13,342 nucleotides of DNA, taken from positions 1-13,342 of the forward strand of contig JBFWVD010000112.1 in NCBI GenBank assembly GCA_050246915.1, in the 5' to 3' direction. The notes under the pieces were generated by a model that worked only from the letters and a program-made list of their open reading frames with translations, had not been told where the DNA came from and did no database searches. Shown one piece after another: positions 11,231-13,342 of the stretch. Position 1 is the stretch's first letter, and the number at the start of each line of letters is the position of its first letter. This DNA is from JBFWVD01 sp050246915. GTDB lineage: Bacteria; Actinomycetota; Acidimicrobiia; Acidimicrobiales; Ilumatobacteraceae. The position numbers were made by a program, and so were the translations under genes.

Positions 11231-12844
11231 TCAGACGTGGCGCAACGTGAAACCTTCGTAGTTGTTCGCCGCGATGCGGTCGCACTCATCGACGTATGAC
11301 GGGAAGCCAGGGCGTGGCATGAACACGCGTGGCTTGCCGGGGATGTTCGCCCCGACATACCACGAGTCGCAGGTGCGGAACACCGTCTTGCCCGCTCGTG
11401 CGTTCACGTCGGCCATCCACGCATCGGCATATGAGCGCTCGGCCTCGATGGTGTCCAGCCCGCGCTCGCGCATGTGCGCCATGGCCCCCATGATCCACTC
11501 GACGTGTTGTTGCGCCGCGATGATCACATTGGCCAACACCGATGGGCTGCCCGGGCCAGTGATGGTGAACAGATTGGGAAAGCCGGGCACGGCCAGCCCG
11601 AGGTAGTTCGTCGGTCCATCAGCCCAGGCATCCGCGAGCCGCTGCCCATTGCGTCCGCGGATGTCGATGCGCAAGAGCGCGCCGGTCATGGCATCGAATC
11701 CAGTGGCGAAGATCAGCACATCGAGCTCGTGAAGCTGATCCCCGGTCTTGATGCCTGTGGGCGTGATGCGGCTGATTGGCCGACCTCTCTCGCTCACGTC
11801 CACGAGCGTGACGTTCGCTCGGTTGTACGTCGCGAAATAGTTCGTATCCGCGACGATGCGTTTGCACCCGATGTGCCCCTCGGGGGTCAACAGCGCGGCG
11901 GTCTGTGGATCGTCCACGATCTCGGCGATCTTGCCTCGCACGAAGTCGGCCACACGACGGTTCGACTCGTCGTTGAGCATCACGTCGAGGAATCCGGACA
12001 GGAAGAACGTGCCTCCGCGCTCCCACCATCTCTCGAGCTCGGCACGCAACGCATCGGGGTCCAAGTCAACGACATTGAACCTCGCCTTCTCATGCCCGGA
12101 GCCAAGGGCGCCGAACATGCGGCGGTTGCGTCGGCGGAATGTGGCGTAGTTGGCCTTGACCGCCGCCTGTACCGCGGGGTCGAGTGGTGTGTTGCGGGCC
12201 GGGATCGAGAACTGCGCGGTTCGTTGGAACACGGTGAGGTGCGACGCGATCTCGGCGACGACTGGGATCGTCTGGATGCCCGACGATCCAGTGCCGATGA
12301 CCCCGACTCGCTTACCTGCCAGCTCCACACCACTTCGTGGCCAGCGACCGGTGTGCACGATCTGACCGTCGAACGAATCGAGCCCTTCGATGTCGGGCAT
12401 GTTCGCCGATGACAGTGAGCCTGTCGCCATGACGAGGAACTGCGCACTCACCGTCCCGGCGTGATCAGTGGTGACGATCCAACGTCCAGGGGCTTCATCG
12501 AACACCGCCGACTCGACGCGCGTGTCGAAAGTGATGTGAGGACGCAGGCCGAACCGATCGGCCACGTGCTGCGCGTATCGCAGGATCTCGGGTTGGGCCG
12601 CGTACTTCTCGGTCCACACCCACTCCTGCTGCAGGTCCTCGTCGAAGTCGTAGGAGTACTCCATGCTCTCGACGTCGCAACGTGCTCCCGGATAGGCGTT
12701 CCAGTACCACGTGCCACCCACGTCTGGCGCGGCCTCGAAGCACTCGAGGCTGAGTCCCTGTCGTCGAGCGCAGTACACGAAGTACATACCCGCGAATCCA
12801 GCCCCGACCACCACCACGTCGACGTGCCTGATGTCGATCGCCAT
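11231..12844 (-). CDS. Flavin-containing monooxygenase, Baeyer-Villiger type
   Basis: From ATG 12844 the protein has 537 residues, normal for type I Baeyer-Villiger monooxygenases. The FAD-binding GAGFAG is at 14-19, the GGTWYWNAYPGARCDVES block at 43-60 and the diagnostic fingerprint FDGQIVHTGRWP at 158-169 (FxGxxxHxxxWP). The NADPH-binding GTGSSG is at 184-189, with an ATG-type motif (LIFATGFDAMTG) further on. Such enzymes insert one oxygen atom from O2 next to a ketone, giving esters or lactones, using FAD and NADPH; the ketone substrate is unknown. ATG 12844 is preferred because a TATTCT hexamer lies just upstream, although the frame is open to 12970 across the promoter of the divergent gene. 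Confidence 0.92.
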   Translation of the reverse strand: MAIDIRHVDVVVVGAGFAGMYFVYCARRQGLSLECFEAAPDVGGTWYWNAYPGARCDVESMEYSYDFDEDLQQEWVWTEKYAAQPEILRYAQHVADRFGLRPHITFDTRVESAVFDEAPGRWIVTTDHAGTVSAQFLVMATGSLSSANMPDIEGLDSFDGQIVHTGRWPRSGVELAGKRVGVIGTGSSGIQTIPVVAEIASHLTVFQRTAQFSIPARNTPLDPAVQAAVKANYATFRRRNRRMFGALGSGHEKARFNVVDLDPDALRAELERWWERGGTFFLSGFLDVMLNDESNRRVADFVRGKIAEIVDDPQTAALLTPEGHIGCKRIVADTNYFATYNRANVTLVDVSERGRPISRITPTGIKTGDQLHELDVLIFATGFDAMTGALLRIDIRGRNGQRLADAWADGPTNYLGLAVPGFPNLFTITGPGSPSVLANVIIAAQQHVEWIMGAMAHMRERGLDTIEAERSYADAWMADVNARAGKTVFRTCDSWYVGANIPGKPRVFMPRPGFPSYVDECDRIAANNYEGFTLRHV

Positions 12845-12866
12845 GCCTGCCCCCATCCCCGATCGC

Positions 12867-12872
12867 AGAATA
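12867..12872 (-). promoter_or_regulatory. Candidate -10 (TATTCT) of the monooxygenase gene
   Basis: TATTCT on the minus strand ends 22 bases before ATG 12844, leaving a leader of roughly 15 bases that includes GGGGGCAGG. The -35 position reads GTCGAC, a poor match. The 94-base divergent spacer also serves the ribbon-helix-helix gene. Confidence 0.4.
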
Positions 12873-12938
12873 CGGCAAGCGCCGGACCCGTCGACGCGGA
12901 CTCGCCGGTTCGACAAACCAGCCGTTTGGCGATGAGGC

Positions 12939-13172
12939 ATGATTCCGCCTGTGCGTGTGACCGTTGACATTCCCGAGGAGCTGCTTCAGGCAATGCGTCA
13001 GTTGGCTCGCCAGCGCAAACTGACCGTGAGCGAAATGGCCGCTGATCTCATCCGCCGGGGCCTCGAGGTTGATGCAGCCAGCGAGCAGTCGTCCGGTCGG
13101 CGCGAGATACCTTCGCTATCGGTCGGCCGGCCCATCACGGCGGCGGACGTCCGATCGCTGGATGGCACGTGA
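12939..13172 (+). CDS. Ribbon-helix-helix (CopG/VapB-type) protein
   Basis: A 77-residue protein. The N-terminal strand VRVTVDIPEELLQAM (5-19) and the two helices QLARQRKLTVSEMAADLIRRGLE (21-43) are a typical ribbon-helix-helix DNA-binding unit. The tail, with REIPSLSVGRPITAADVRSL (55-74), resembles the toxin-binding ends of VapB-like antitoxins. GTG 12951 is an alternative start with GATGAGG at better spacing. Its stop overlaps a GTG (GTGA), as in vapBC operons, but that second frame ends after ten codons, so no toxin follows. It is either an orphan antitoxin or a small regulator. Confidence 0.75.
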   Translation: MIPPVRVTVDIPEELLQAMRQLARQRKLTVSEMAADLIRRGLEVDAASEQSSGRREIPSLSVGRPITAADVRSLDGT

Positions 13173-13201
13173 GGCGATTGCTGGCTCGCGCGGCGCACTA
13201 G
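13169..13201 (+). pseudogene. Ten-codon stub overlapping the RHH gene stop
   Basis: GTG 13169 overlaps the TGA of the ribbon-helix-helix gene in GTGA, the usual antitoxin-toxin junction. It encodes only VRRLLARAAH before TAG at 13199-13201. No PIN-domain sequence is found in any plus frame up to 13342. It may be the relic of a lost toxin gene or a chance overlap. Confidence 0.25.
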
Positions 13202-13238
13202 CGGCAGCGTGCTGCTCATCCGTGGTGTCAATGTCCGC

Positions 13239-13244
13239 TACGGT
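13239..13244 (+). promoter_or_regulatory. Candidate -10 (TACGGT) for the last gene
   Basis: TACGGT ends 26 bases before the ATG at 13271, with a run of six G (13260-13265 region) as ribosome-binding site. No good -35 is visible. Confidence 0.35.
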
Positions 13245-13270
13245 GCCCTCGTCGAGCTCGGGGGGCCAGC

Positions 13271-13342
13271 ATGACGACAGGGGACAGACGCGCCAGCGTT
13301 GGCGTACAGCCGCATCTCACCGATCGCACCATCTCGGTGACC
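13271..13342 (+). CDS. Start of a gene cut by the window end
   Basis: ATG 13271 opens a frame of 24 codons that runs off the edge, beginning MTTGDRRASVGVQPHLTDRT. It has a G-rich ribosome-binding site and a TACGGT -10 candidate upstream, as other genes here do. Too little is visible to name a family. Confidence 0.45.
   Translation, partial: MTTGDRRASVGVQPHLTDRTISVT

Noticed and set aside
11474..12412. A 312-codon open frame on the plus strand across the monooxygenase gene
   Set aside because: It is antisense to a gene with all Baeyer-Villiger motifs; the translation has no recognisable domain and no ribosome-binding site.
12845..12970. Longer monooxygenase start at 12970
   Set aside because: It would put the TATTCT promoter and the divergent RHH start inside the coding region; the FAD motif normally lies about 10-15 residues from the start, as it does from 12844.

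Overview
This window comes from a high-GC actinobacterial chromosome. Codons strongly prefer G or C at the third position, GTG starts are common, and several genes sit directly behind TANNNT-type -10 elements, as leaderless actinobacterial genes do. The gene mix (paired short-chain dehydrogenases, a Baeyer-Villiger-type flavoprotein, a SnoaL/NTF2-like protein, a DUF664/DinB-type protein, a CopC-CopD fusion) would suit an environmental Acidimicrobiia-like organism. That placement is an inference; no lineage marker was tested.

Left part (1-4423): an SDR oxidoreductase and a DinB/DUF664-type protein run rightward. They converge on a SufR-like winged-helix regulator with C-terminal cysteines, which is divergent from a MOSC-domain protein. 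A stand-alone cyclic-nucleotide-binding protein and a second SDR of the (3R)-hydroxyacyl-CoA dehydrogenase type follow, each with its own candidate promoter.

Middle (4460-9739): a copper module consists of a CopC-CopD-YtkA-like fusion translationally coupled (ATGA) to a membrane protein with a WHDHRIH motif. The CopD part carries a six-copy 15-bp repeat coding for an acidic loop. This pair converges, with overlapping 3' ends, on an unrecognised 187-residue protein that is divergent from an inositol-monophosphatase-family protein. A group-2-like sigma-70 factor lies on the minus strand, and a tRNA-Val(UAC) gene follows on the plus strand.

The most interesting part is 9714-10436. The 3' end of tRNA-Val plus seven following bases recurs as a 33-bp direct repeat (one mismatch) exactly 690 bp downstream. 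The DNA between the copies holds only a minus-strand DUF433/DUF5615 toxin-antitoxin pair and no recombinase. This looks like a very small, non-autonomous tRNA-targeted island.

Right part (10437-13342): a SnoaL/NTF2-like protein converges on a flavin monooxygenase. The monooxygenase is followed, after its stop and in the same frame, by 54 codons of coding-like sequence, a possible gene remnant. Divergent from it is a ribbon-helix-helix protein whose stop overlaps a 10-codon stub, and the start of another gene runs off the window end. No gene-free stretch exceeds 300 bases; the longest is 11015-11230. No CRISPR array, insertion sequence, transposase or integrase was seen.
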